64,000 nt of DNA from UBA5078 sp051252515 (lineage in GTDB: Bacteria; Pseudomonadota; Gammaproteobacteria; Pseudomonadales; Pseudohongiellaceae), in contig JBPOFS010000002.1 of assembly GCA_051252515.1 (NCBI GenBank), positions 310,001 to 374,000 of the forward strand, written 5' to 3'. Shown one piece after another: positions 51,713 through 59,845 of this stretch (position 1 is the stretch's first letter; the number at the start of each line of letters is the position of its first letter). The position numbers and the translations under genes are program-made. The notes under the pieces were generated by a model, which had not been told where the DNA came from, did no database searches, and was given only the letters and a program-made list of their open reading frames with translations.

Positions 51713-52537
51713 ATGCTGAATTTGACAGGACTAAGTAAACGCTACGCAACCGGAGACCTTGCCCTCAATGATATTTCCTTGACGGTCCCCGCAGGACAAG
51801 TGCTTGCACTCATCGGCCCCTCAGGCGCTGGTAAAAGTACCTTGATTCGTTGCGTCAATCGTTTGGTTGAACCCAGTGCTGGTAAGGTCGAGTTGGACGG
51901 TGTTGATATAAGTAAAGTCCGGGGTAATGCTCTGCGCCAAGCGCGACGTCAAATAGGGATGATTTTTCAAAACTATGCGCTCGTAGAGCGGCTCTCAGTG
52001 ATGGAGAATGTGCTGTCAGGGCGTCTTGCTTATGTGGGGTTTTGGCGTAGTTACTTTAGAAAATTTCCTGCTAGTGATGTTCAGCAAGCCTATAAGCTTT
52101 TGTCGCGAGTAGGGCTGGAAACGATGTTAGATAAACGCTCGGATGCGCTCTCGGGTGGACAGAAGCAACGCGTCGGCATTGCCCGTGCCTTGATGCAAAA
52201 TCCTAAGCTGTTACTAGTCGACGAACCCACTGCGAGTCTTGATCCCAAAACTTCTCGTCAAATCATGCGCCTTATTTGTGAGTTGTGCCAAGAGCAAAAT
52301 TTGGCGACGATCATTAATATCCATGACGTGGCCTTAGCGCAGCAATTCGTGCATCGAGTCGTCGGTTTGCGTGCCGGAAAAGTTGTCTATGACGGCCCCC
52401 CTGAAGGGCTAACCCCAGAGATATTGACGACAATTTATGGTGAAGAAGATTGGAGTCTTACGAATCAAGAGTCGGACACCAATAACTCAGAAGAAACGAA
52501 TGATGTGAAAGCGGCGATCATTGGGGCTCATCCATGA
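51713..52537 (+). CDS. phnC: phosphonate-type ABC transporter ATPase (PhnC-like)
   Basis: The 274-residue ATPase has Walker A GPSGAGKST, Q-loop IFQNYALVERLSVMENVLSGRLA (the ENVLSGRL part is typical of PhnC), signature LSGGQKQRVGIARALMQ, and Walker B LLLVDEPTASLDPKT. The last 30 residues are an acidic/polar tail (TNQESDTNNSEETN). Its stop overlaps the next start as ATGA. Confidence 0.92.
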   Translation: MLNLTGLSKRYATGDLALNDISLTVPAGQVLALIGPSGAGKSTLIRCVNRLVEPSAGKVELDGVDISKVRGNALRQARRQIGMIFQNYALVERLSVMENVLSGRLAYVGFWRSYFRKFPASDVQQAYKLLSRVGLETMLDKRSDALSGGQKQRVGIARALMQNPKLLLVDEPTASLDPKTSRQIMRLICELCQEQNLATIINIHDVALAQQFVHRVVGLRAGKVVYDGPPEGLTPEILTTIYGEEDWSLTNQESDTNNSEETNDVKAAIIGAHP

Positions 52538-53367
52538 GTGCTGGGACCACGCCAAGCGTTGCACGACTCGATGCCGCCAAAGCGGGACACTGGAAACCAT
52601 TAGCAAAAATCAGTAATGCGAACCTGCGCTGGGCCCTCAATGGGGCTGTCTTGGTTTACTTAGTCTTATTGTATTTCAGCGTGGATATAAATTGGGCGCG
52701 TGTAACCCAAGGTATGGATCGGGGCATCGATTTTATGGCCTCGTTCCTTACCCCCGACTTTATTACTCGCGGGGGTGAAATTGCCGTAGGCTTGAGGGAA
52801 AGCCTAACCATGACATTCGTAGCCACTGTGATTGGTATCGCCTTGGCTATTCCTGTTGGTTTAGGCGCGGCCCGTAATATAGCCCCGCCCCCTGTTTATT
52901 ATTTTTGCCGAGCCATCATCGCGTTGTCGCGTACTTTCCAAGAAATTATTATCGCTATTTTGTTCGTGGCGATGTTTGGGTTTGGGCCGCTAGCCGGTGT
53001 CATGACTTTAGCGTTTGCGACCATCGGTTTTATGGCAAAGCTATTGGCCGAGGATATTGAAGATGCTCAGCGCGATCCAATGGAAGCGGTGCGAGCCACT
53101 GGGGCGAGTTGGTTGCAGTGGATTAACTACGCAGTTCAGCCACAAGTCATGCCACGTTTGATCGGTTTGTCCCTCTATCGTTTAGATATCAATTTTCGCG
53201 AGTCGGCTATTATTGGAATAGTGGGCGCCGGAGGAATTGGTGCCACGCTGAACACCTCTATCAATCGTTATGACTACGACACCTCAGCCGCCGTATTATT
53301 AGTAATAATTGGCATTGTTTTGTGCAGTGAATACTTGTCGGGCTATGTCCGCAAATGGACCGCCTGA
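52534..53367 (+). CDS. phnE: phosphonate-type ABC permease, first copy (PhnE-like)
   Basis: The 277-residue permease has about six membrane segments, starting with ALNGAVLVYLVLLYF, and the binding-protein-dependent EAA-type loop EAVRATGASWLQWINYAVQPQ that contacts the ATPase. FRESAIIGIVGAGGIGATL is the PhnE C-terminal signature. It overlaps phnC at its start and phnE2 at its end, so all four transporter genes are translationally linked. Confidence 0.9.
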   Translation: MSAGTTPSVARLDAAKAGHWKPLAKISNANLRWALNGAVLVYLVLLYFSVDINWARVTQGMDRGIDFMASFLTPDFITRGGEIAVGLRESLTMTFVATVIGIALAIPVGLGAARNIAPPPVYYFCRAIIALSRTFQEIIIAILFVAMFGFGPLAGVMTLAFATIGFMAKLLAEDIEDAQRDPMEAVRATGASWLQWINYAVQPQVMPRLIGLSLYRLDINFRESAIIGIVGAGGIGATLNTSINRYDYDTSAAVLLVIIGIVLCSEYLSGYVRKWTA

Positions 53368-54179
53368 TGCCTTTGACACTAAATGATAAGACGCCTGTGT
53401 GGCGCAAACGAGAGCCCAAAGTACAGCGCCTAATTTGGCTTGCGTACTTTGCCGCGCTGATGTTGTTTTTGTTTTGTTGGAAGATCGTTTCCGACAATAC
53501 CATTTGGGAGTTCTTGACGGATGCTCATGTTCAAGCGGCAAGTCTGATTGGACGAATGATTCCTCCAGAGTGGTCGATAACGCGATCGCTGCTGCTGCCT
53601 TTATGGGACACCATTAACATTGCCACTGTGGGCACCGTCCTAGGAGTGATGATCGCCTTCCCTTTAGCCTTTCTTGCGGCGCGCAACACGAGCCCTCACC
53701 CTGCGCTGCGAGCATTTGCTTTGGCGGTGATCGTCAGCTCGCGCTCCATCAATGCGCTTATCTGGGCCATTCTATTAGTCACTATCGTAGGGCCTGGGTT
53801 GTTAGCGGGGATGATCGCGATCGCCCTACGTTCGATTGGCTTTGTGGGCAAATTGCTTTACGAAGCCATTGAGGAAATACACGTGACGCCGGTTGAGGCG
53901 GTAACAGCGACTGGCGCAGGGCGTATGCAAGTCCTAGCTTATGCCGTACTTCCGCAAATCATGCCGGCATTCGCGGGCATTACTGTCTATCGTTGGGATA
54001 TCAATATTCGTGAATCGACAGTGCTAGGCTTGGTCGGAGCTGGGGGGATTGGTTTGCAAATGAATGCGGCAATTAATAACCTAGCGTGGAGTCAGGTATC
54101 GATGGTATTTGTCTTAATCTTTTCCACTGTAATCTTGTCAGAATGGGTGTCGGCGAAAGTGCGGCATGCTGTTATCTAG
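53367..54179 (+). CDS. phnE: phosphonate-type ABC permease, second copy (PhnE-like)
   Basis: This second permease partner gives a heteromeric PhnE1–PhnE2 pore. About 270 residues from ATG 53367, which forms TGATG with the first permease's stop; an alternative in-frame ATG lies at 53355. It has an N-terminal span (LIWLAYFAALMLFLFCW), the coupling loop EAVTATGAGRMQVLAYAVLPQ and the ending block IRESTVLGLVGAGGIGLQM. The two copies are related but clearly diverged. Confidence 0.88.
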   Translation: MPLTLNDKTPVWRKREPKVQRLIWLAYFAALMLFLFCWKIVSDNTIWEFLTDAHVQAASLIGRMIPPEWSITRSLLLPLWDTINIATVGTVLGVMIAFPLAFLAARNTSPHPALRAFALAVIVSSRSINALIWAILLVTIVGPGLLAGMIAIALRSIGFVGKLLYEAIEEIHVTPVEAVTATGAGRMQVLAYAVLPQIMPAFAGITVYRWDINIRESTVLGLVGAGGIGLQMNAAINNLAWSQVSMVFVLIFSTVILSEWVSAKVRHAVI

Positions 54180-54191
54180 AGGCCAGAAACT

Positions 54192-54818
54192 GTGACGATG
54201 CAGTACGAAATGATGAATATGTTTGCGACGCCCTTGTACCGCTCATCGCTGCAAAGGGCTTTTACGCAAACTGAGTTGGATTGTTTTCGCTCGGAGCTTG
54301 GCGATAGCGTGGCCGCTATTGCCAACTTTTCTTCTCGCAACAAGCGAGTACTAGACAAACCGGAGCTCGAGCAAATTAAGCTATGCCTACAAGAGCATCT
54401 TGATGCCTATTTCAAAACGGTGTTTGACACGGCAAATGATGTGCGATTACTCGTAACCCAATCGTGGCTAACCCTTTCTCGCCAAGGGGAGTCCCATCAT
54501 GCTCACACCCATCCTAATAGCGTTGTGAGTGGGGTGCTGTATATTAATTTAGCACCGAGTGACGGGATCAGCTTTCATCGCAATGAAGATAATATTTGGC
54601 ACGAATTGCTCGCCGCGCAAGAGAACTACTTTAATGCTAAGAGTTATTTTGTGAACACGCAGGTCGGCGATATCGTACTATTTCCTTCACATGTGAAACA
54701 CGGGGTGAGAGAGGTCAAAGAGAATGTCGAACGAGTGAGCTTGTCCTTTAATAGCTTTTTCTCAGGGAACATTGGGCGCGAAGAGTTTGCGAACGCTTTA
54801 ACGGTATCCCTGACCTAA
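54192..54818 (+). CDS. putative 2OG-Fe(II) oxygenase (TIGR02466-like)
   Basis: The 208-residue product resembles the TIGR02466 group of predicted 2-oxoglutarate/Fe(II) oxygenases. A facial-triad pattern is visible: HHAHTHPNSVVSGVLYIN (His103–107), then FPSHVKHGV (His167/170) and ERVSLSFN, whose Arg181 would hold 2-oxoglutarate. The start is GTG 54192, 12 bases after the phnE2 stop, with an ATG at 54198 as alternative. Its position directly behind a phosphonate-type importer, with no C–P lyase present, makes a phosphonate-hydroxylating role like PhnY possible; that is inference only, since PhnY is a different subfamily. Confidence 0.72.
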   Translation: MTMQYEMMNMFATPLYRSSLQRAFTQTELDCFRSELGDSVAAIANFSSRNKRVLDKPELEQIKLCLQEHLDAYFKTVFDTANDVRLLVTQSWLTLSRQGESHHAHTHPNSVVSGVLYINLAPSDGISFHRNEDNIWHELLAAQENYFNAKSYFVNTQVGDIVLFPSHVKHGVREVKENVERVSLSFNSFFSGNIGREEFANALTVSLT

Positions 54819-54860
54819 GACCGCTAGGGTAACGACACAGCCATGTGTCTAGGAGCGTCA

Positions 54861-55154
54861 ATGCTTGTAGTGATATTTCGAGCGAGAATGCGAGAGTTGG
54901 ATGCGCAGTACAATCAAACGGCAGCGCGAATGCGTGAGCTGGCATTGAGCGAGTTCTCCTGCATTGAGTTCTACTCTTTAAGCGAGGGTGATGAAGAAGT
55001 GGCCTTGTCCTATTGGCCCGATGAGGCCAGCATCAAGGCGTGGCGCGAGCATCCCGAGCACAAAGAGGCGCAACGAATAGGGCAAGAGAAGTGGTATCAC
55101 TCCTATAGCGTCGAAGTCGCAAATATCTCTAGGGATTACCGTATGCCCTCATGA
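54861..55154 (+). CDS. antibiotic-biosynthesis-monooxygenase (ABM) domain protein
   Basis: A 97-residue ferredoxin-like-fold protein starting at ATG 54861, with AGGAG 5 bases upstream; an earlier ATG at 54843 would include that ribosome site in the coding part. It reads MLVVIFRARMRELDAQYNQ at the N-terminus, with the later block VALSYWPDEASIKAWREH and HKEAQRIGQEKWYHSYSVEVA. This matches small ABM/DUF-type proteins, some of which are heme-degrading or quinol monooxygenases. No catalytic role can be assigned. It follows the oxygenase by 42 bases. Confidence 0.8.
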   Translation: MLVVIFRARMRELDAQYNQTAARMRELALSEFSCIEFYSLSEGDEEVALSYWPDEASIKAWREHPEHKEAQRIGQEKWYHSYSVEVANISRDYRMPS

Positions 55155-55225
55155 TACGCTTGCGCACTTAGCCGTTAAGAATATTTATTTTGATCAGCTT
55201 CCAGATGTTTAAAAGGTAACTCACT

Positions 55226-57055
55226 TTGATCGATATTTTTCCAGTTGTACCGAACGGACACGCCTTGTTTTCAATGCTTTTGACCGCTGTGGCGTTGTTT
55301 TTGTTCACTCGCAAGTCTATCCCTCTGGAAATCTCCAGTCTGGCGCTTTTGGTCTTTCTCGCCTTGAGCTTTGCTATTTTCCCTTACGAGTTCCAAGGGG
55401 AGCACTTTGAAGCGACTGCCTTTTTTGAAGGGTTTGGACACGAGGCATTGATTACGGTTTGTTCCCTCATGGTCGTCGGGCAGGGGCTTGTCCACACTGG
55501 GGCCTTGGAACCTATTGGGCGGCTGCTGACCAAGGCATGGTCTAAAGCCCCATTTTTCTCATTTTTAATGACGCTAATAGTCAGTGCCGTTTTGAGCGCG
55601 TTTATCAACAACACTCCCATCGTAGTATTGTTTCTACCTATTCTTATCAGTGTGTGTTTGCGCACTAAAAGCCCTGCATCGCGAGTATTGATGCCGATGG
55701 GTTTTGCGACCCTCGTAGGGGGGATGGGCACCACCATAGGCACATCGACAAACTTGTTGGTTGTCAGCGTGGCCCAGGACATGGGTTTTCCTGAAATCGG
55801 CATGTTTGATTTCGTCTTACCCGCGGCCATCGTCAGTGGCGTAGCAATCCTGTATTTGTGGCTCATCGCTCCGCGCATGTTGGGCGAGCGGCAAGTAGGC
55901 TTAGAAGATAGCTCGCCTCGTCTTTTTACGGCCTTTCTCAACCTTGATGAGGAGAGCCCAGTAGCGGGTAAAACTTTAGCCGATGCCAAGGCTCTCGCTG
56001 CCGATGGGATCAATGTGGTGCGGATTCGCCGGGGCGATCATTTTATTATTCCGTTGCCAGATGCGGTGCTGCAAGTAGGGGATCGTATTCGCGTGATGGA
56101 TACTTCTGCGAAGATCCGAGGGGCGGCAGAGGCATTGAAGGCCACTCTCTACTCGGGTGAGCAAGAAGTCGATGATGAGCATCCGTTAAACGCAGAGAAT
56201 CAAACATTGGCCGAGATCGCGGTTGTAGCGGGTTCGCGTCTGGATCGTACGAACCTGCGTTATACCTCGTTTCTTGAGCGTCATCAGTTAGTAGTGTTGG
56301 GTTTGCATCGAGCGGGCCGCGATATTTGGAAGTCTTCCGAAGACATTATGGATGTCACCTTAGAGCAAGGCGATGTGATGTTGGTGCAGGGCAATAAAGA
56401 TGAAATTCGTAAGCTAAAACAAGATACAGAGTTTTTAGTGTTGGATTCGTCAGTAGAAGTGCCAAGTACCGAGAAATCCTATATTGCTTTGCTGACACTG
56501 TTAGCGGTGGTAATTACCGCAGCAACAGGCATTCTGCCAATTGCAGTGAGTAGTTTGACTGGCGCAATGATCATGTTGGCGACACGTTCTCTGCGTTTAG
56601 GGGGAGCAATTCGCGCGGTCAGCTCTTCTGTATATTTCGTCGTAGTCGCCAGTTTGGCGTTAGGGCAAGCATTAACAGTGACTGGAGCCTCGGGCTACCT
56701 AACCGATGTCTTCCTGTTCTTTACCCAAGGAGCAGCGCCTGTCATCGTTCTAAGTGCCTTAATGTTGTTGATGGCTATTCTGACCAATGTCGTGTCGAAC
56801 AATGCAGCGGCAGTCATTGGCACGCCAATCGGCATCGGAATTGCGCAGCAGTTAGGCGTTGACCCTGAGCCCTTCATCCTTGCGGTGTTGTTTGGGGCTA
56901 ACTTAAGCTTCGCGACGCCGATGTCCTATAAAACCAACCTTCTGGTGATGAGCGCTGGTGGATATACTTTCAATGATTTCCTCAAAGTCGGGATTCCATT
57001 GACGGTACTCATGTGGCTTTCCTACTCATGGGTGTTGGGCGCGCTTTACTTGTAA
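55226..57055 (+). CDS. SLC13/DASS-type transporter with TrkA-C domains
   Basis: The 609-residue inner-membrane transporter has an N-terminal block of about five spans (LFSMLLTAVALFLFT…), the family loop FINNTPIVVLFLPIL, the conserved GMGTTIGTSTNLLVVS, two central RCK-C/TrkA-C domains (about 215–295 and 310–395; DGINVVRIRRGDHFIIPLPD, HQLVVLGLHRAGRD), and a second membrane half with SNNAAAVIGTPIGIG and SFATPMSYKTNLLVMSAG. Related proteins carry sulfate, dicarboxylates or other anions with Na+. The start is TTG (MIDIFPVV), with AAGG upstream. Adjacency to the phn-type genes may reflect anion metabolism, but substrate is unknown. Confidence 0.88.
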   Translation: MIDIFPVVPNGHALFSMLLTAVALFLFTRKSIPLEISSLALLVFLALSFAIFPYEFQGEHFEATAFFEGFGHEALITVCSLMVVGQGLVHTGALEPIGRLLTKAWSKAPFFSFLMTLIVSAVLSAFINNTPIVVLFLPILISVCLRTKSPASRVLMPMGFATLVGGMGTTIGTSTNLLVVSVAQDMGFPEIGMFDFVLPAAIVSGVAILYLWLIAPRMLGERQVGLEDSSPRLFTAFLNLDEESPVAGKTLADAKALAADGINVVRIRRGDHFIIPLPDAVLQVGDRIRVMDTSAKIRGAAEALKATLYSGEQEVDDEHPLNAENQTLAEIAVVAGSRLDRTNLRYTSFLERHQLVVLGLHRAGRDIWKSSEDIMDVTLEQGDVMLVQGNKDEIRKLKQDTEFLVLDSSVEVPSTEKSYIALLTLLAVVITAATGILPIAVSSLTGAMIMLATRSLRLGGAIRAVSSSVYFVVVASLALGQALTVTGASGYLTDVFLFFTQGAAPVIVLSALMLLMAILTNVVSNNAAAVIGTPIGIGIAQQLGVDPEPFILAVLFGANLSFATPMSYKTNLLVMSAGGYTFNDFLKVGIPLTVLMWLSYSWVLGALYL

Positions 57056-57206
57056 TCGTACGGGCTTCGGTTAAGTTTGTAAGAAATTCCGGGTTTTCCC
57101 GTACTAGTGCAATGCGTAAAAATAATACTAATAGCGTAATTTGCAGCTCTTTCGCATGGGAGCAAATGCTGCATAGACGCATCTCTATGAACAGGATTGC
57201 AAAACA

Positions 57207-59429
57207 ATGAGAATTACTGCCAAGCTTATCTTCCTCGCCGCCGCATCCAGTGGCGTCTGCCTCTCTAGCGTTGCGCAGGATATTGCCGAGACAGAAGTCG
57301 TAGCCCGCAAAAGTGTCCGTGCCATCAGGGTAGATACTCCCCCTATTATCGATGGCAAGCTGGATGATTCGGTATGGCAGTTCGCCCAACCTATTACTGA
57401 TTTCCACCAGATTCGGCCCGGCAATCAAACAGAGCCTTCGGAGAGAACCGAAGTCTATGTGCTTTATGATGACGACGCCTTGTATATCGGCGCTCGGATG
57501 GCCGACAGTAATCCAGAGCTTATCTCCGCACCTGTAATCCGTCACGGCCAAGGGCTGCCCTCCGATGATCGGCTCGTGGTCATTCTTGACCCATTTAATA
57601 CTCAGCGCACAGGCTATCGATTCGAGACCAATTTGAATGCGGTGCGTCATGATTCGCTGTACACCAGTGTGAATTCCTTCCAATTGGAGTGGAATACAAT
57701 TTGGGCGACTGCGACAAGTACCGATGAAAATGGTTGGGTCGCTGAGGTTGAAATTCCATTTAAGTCCCTGCCCTTCGATCCTTCTATAGACACCTGGGGA
57801 TTCAATTTTGGCCGAGGCATTCGTCGCCGTGGCGAAGAGATGGCATGGGTATCTTACAATCGCACTTTTAACCCTAGTATCTCTGGGCTGCTAACAGGGT
57901 TAGAAGGCATGGACCAAGGCGTTGGCTTGGACTTGGTGCCCTCAATATCGGTAAACCGTGATAAACAATTTGATTTAGGAACGAATCAAACTAATACGGA
58001 TCCGTCACTGGATGCGTTCTATCGCCTAACCCCGTCATTGAACGCAGCCTTAACTATCAATACCGATTTTTCGGCTACCGAAGTCGATAATCGCCAAGTT
58101 AATCTCACGCGTTTTAATTTGTTTTTCCCAGAAAAACGAGACTTCTTTCTCAATGATTCGGATTTGTTCCAGTTCGGTGGAATCGGCGGCAGTAGTGGCA
58201 ATAGTGCTGAGAGCCGAGGCTCACGGGAGAACGCACGTCCTTATTTTTCGCGCAAGCTGGGGCTTAGTCAAAGTGGATCTCCTGTCGATGTAAACTATGG
58301 TGGCCGCATTAGTGGACGAGTAGGTCGTTGGAATATTGGCACGTTAGCGATTAAGCAAGACGAATTTGGTGCGGTGGATTCCTCTAATCTATTCATCAGT
58401 CGCATCTCTGCCAATGTGCTGAGTGAGTCGAGCGTTGGGTTTATTCTCACTGACGGGGATCCAGGTTCGAATGCGGACAATACCGTTTACGGCGCTGACT
58501 TTCGCTATCTCAATACACGTCTGGCAAGTGGGCAAGTTCTTGAAGCCGATGCCTGGGTGCAAAAGTCTGACACGCCAGGATTAGACGGAGATGACGAGTC
58601 ATATGGATTCGGTTTGCGCTCTCCGAACAATACTGGAGTGCGTGGTGGCATTGGTTTCAAAGAAGTGCAGAAAAACTTTAACCCTGCGATGGGTTATATT
58701 AATCGTTCGAACATTCGCGATTACACAGCCGATGTAGGGTATACCCATTTCTTTAATGATAGCTTTTTGCAGTCTGCTTATTTTGGCGTCGACGGGCAGC
58801 GCATCAATGTCATTGATGGTGGGTTGCAAAGTGAAGTGCTAGCGTTCCGATTGCTCGAATTAGATACCAACTCTCGCGACAGTGTGGAGGTAACGTACCA
58901 GAAGAACAAAGAAGTTGTCTTGACGCCATTTGCGGTTTATAACGCGCCAGATAAGAGCGTCTTCATCGCACCGGGTAGTTATTCATTTGATGAAAAAACC
59001 GTGGCATTCAGTACGGCCGGTCAGCGTGAGTTCTCCGGACGCTTGAGTGTGACTAATGGCGATTTCTATAATGGTAAGCGCGACAACATTAATGGCTCGG
59101 TGTCATGGACCCAATCACGTAATTTTGTGATGTCGATGAGCTATGACTGGAATGATATTACTTTGCCACAAGGCGATTTCATTACGCGGTTGACGAGCCT
59201 GTCCACGCAAGTGGCATTTTCTTCGACATTGTACTGGGTCAGTCTAGTTCAATACGACAACCTCTCCGAAGAGATTGGTGTTAACACGCGTATTCAATGG
59301 GTGCCTCGTGCAGGTCAAGAAGGGTTCATTGTCTTAAATTATAATCTTCAAGATAAAGACAAGAACAATGCATTTGAAGCAGCATCGTCAGACTTGGCGG
59401 TGAAGTTCAAATACACGTTCCGGTTCTAG
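57207..59429 (+). CDS. outer-membrane-type CBM9/DUF5916 protein
   Basis: The 740-residue protein has a signal peptide (MRITAKLIFLAAASSGVCLS, cleavage near VAQ-D), then a carbohydrate-binding-module-9-like domain at about 40–230 (PPIIDGKLDDSVWQFAQPI, DDALYIGARMAD, GWVAEVEIPFKSLPF). The rest, from about 240, is the DUF5916 region: NTDFSATEVDNRQVNLTRF and FPEKRDFFLNDSDLFQFG are its hallmark, followed by alternating strands and a terminal FKYTFRF, so a beta barrel in the outer membrane is likely. Function is unknown; the CBM9 part suggests polysaccharide or glycoconjugate contact. Confidence 0.83.
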   Translation: MRITAKLIFLAAASSGVCLSSVAQDIAETEVVARKSVRAIRVDTPPIIDGKLDDSVWQFAQPITDFHQIRPGNQTEPSERTEVYVLYDDDALYIGARMADSNPELISAPVIRHGQGLPSDDRLVVILDPFNTQRTGYRFETNLNAVRHDSLYTSVNSFQLEWNTIWATATSTDENGWVAEVEIPFKSLPFDPSIDTWGFNFGRGIRRRGEEMAWVSYNRTFNPSISGLLTGLEGMDQGVGLDLVPSISVNRDKQFDLGTNQTNTDPSLDAFYRLTPSLNAALTINTDFSATEVDNRQVNLTRFNLFFPEKRDFFLNDSDLFQFGGIGGSSGNSAESRGSRENARPYFSRKLGLSQSGSPVDVNYGGRISGRVGRWNIGTLAIKQDEFGAVDSSNLFISRISANVLSESSVGFILTDGDPGSNADNTVYGADFRYLNTRLASGQVLEADAWVQKSDTPGLDGDDESYGFGLRSPNNTGVRGGIGFKEVQKNFNPAMGYINRSNIRDYTADVGYTHFFNDSFLQSAYFGVDGQRINVIDGGLQSEVLAFRLLELDTNSRDSVEVTYQKNKEVVLTPFAVYNAPDKSVFIAPGSYSFDEKTVAFSTAGQREFSGRLSVTNGDFYNGKRDNINGSVSWTQSRNFVMSMSYDWNDITLPQGDFITRLTSLSTQVAFSSTLYWVSLVQYDNLSEEIGVNTRIQWVPRAGQEGFIVLNYNLQDKDKNNAFEAASSDLAVKFKYTFRF

Positions 59430-59431
59430 GC

Positions 59432-59740
59432 TTAGTCTTCCTGCCACATGACGTAACCATCCTCGGCCGCCGCCTTGCGAAGCATTGCTAGCAATGGCGC
59501 GGCACGAGTGCTCAAAGCGATTGCAGGCTCTTGCTCTTCGTCATCATCTTCAGTGTTTGACTCAGCGTTTTGCTGTTGCTTTAAGCCGCTCTCAAGTTGG
59601 CTAAGGGCATCATGCAATGCGTCTTTGCTGACAGCCCCTTCGCTCTTACCGCTTGCGCCCATTAGTTTTAATAATGGGATGGCAATATCGCTCATCATGA
59701 CGAAATCACCGGATTGCTCACTCTTGAATTTGATTAACAT
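59432..59740 (-). CDS. DUF1840 family protein
   Basis: The 102-residue product starts at ATG 59740 (MLIKFKSEQSGDFVMMSDIA), with AAGGA before it; the reading frame continues upstream to 59803 but that part has no ribosome site and overlaps a terminator loop. MLIKFKS…GDFVMM and the C-terminal AAPLLAMLRKAAAEDGYVMW are the DUF1840 family pattern. Its central part is Gln/Glu/Asp-rich (QNAESNTEDDDEEQEP). Function unknown. It converges on the DUF5916 gene with 2 bases between stops. Confidence 0.8.
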   Translation of the reverse strand: MLIKFKSEQSGDFVMMSDIAIPLLKLMGASGKSEGAVSKDALHDALSQLESGLKQQQNAESNTEDDDEEQEPAIALSTRAAPLLAMLRKAAAEDGYVMWQED

Positions 59741-59786
59741 ATTGAAATCCTTTTGCTGGGAGCAAATAGTGTAGCACTGTCGCAAT

Positions 59787-59819
59787 AAAAAACGGCGGTA
59801 CACCTAAAAGGGACCGCCG
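59787..59819 (-). terminator. intrinsic terminator of the giant TonB receptor gene
   Basis: Read on the minus strand: stem CGGCGGT/ACCGCCG with a 13-base loop followed by six T. It lies 27 bases past the receptor stop and 47 bases before the DUF1840 start. A second stem (GGCC…GGCC, 59829–59845) lies nearer the stop. Confidence 0.85.
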
Positions 59820-59845
59820 CTGCTTAACTGGCCTTTGAGGAGGCC

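Noticed and set aside
57009..57683. 224-codon open frame on the minus strand
   Set aside because: It lies antisense to the signal-peptide end of the DUF5916 gene and the SLC13 gene end; the product has no family features or ribosome site, while the plus-strand genes are clear.
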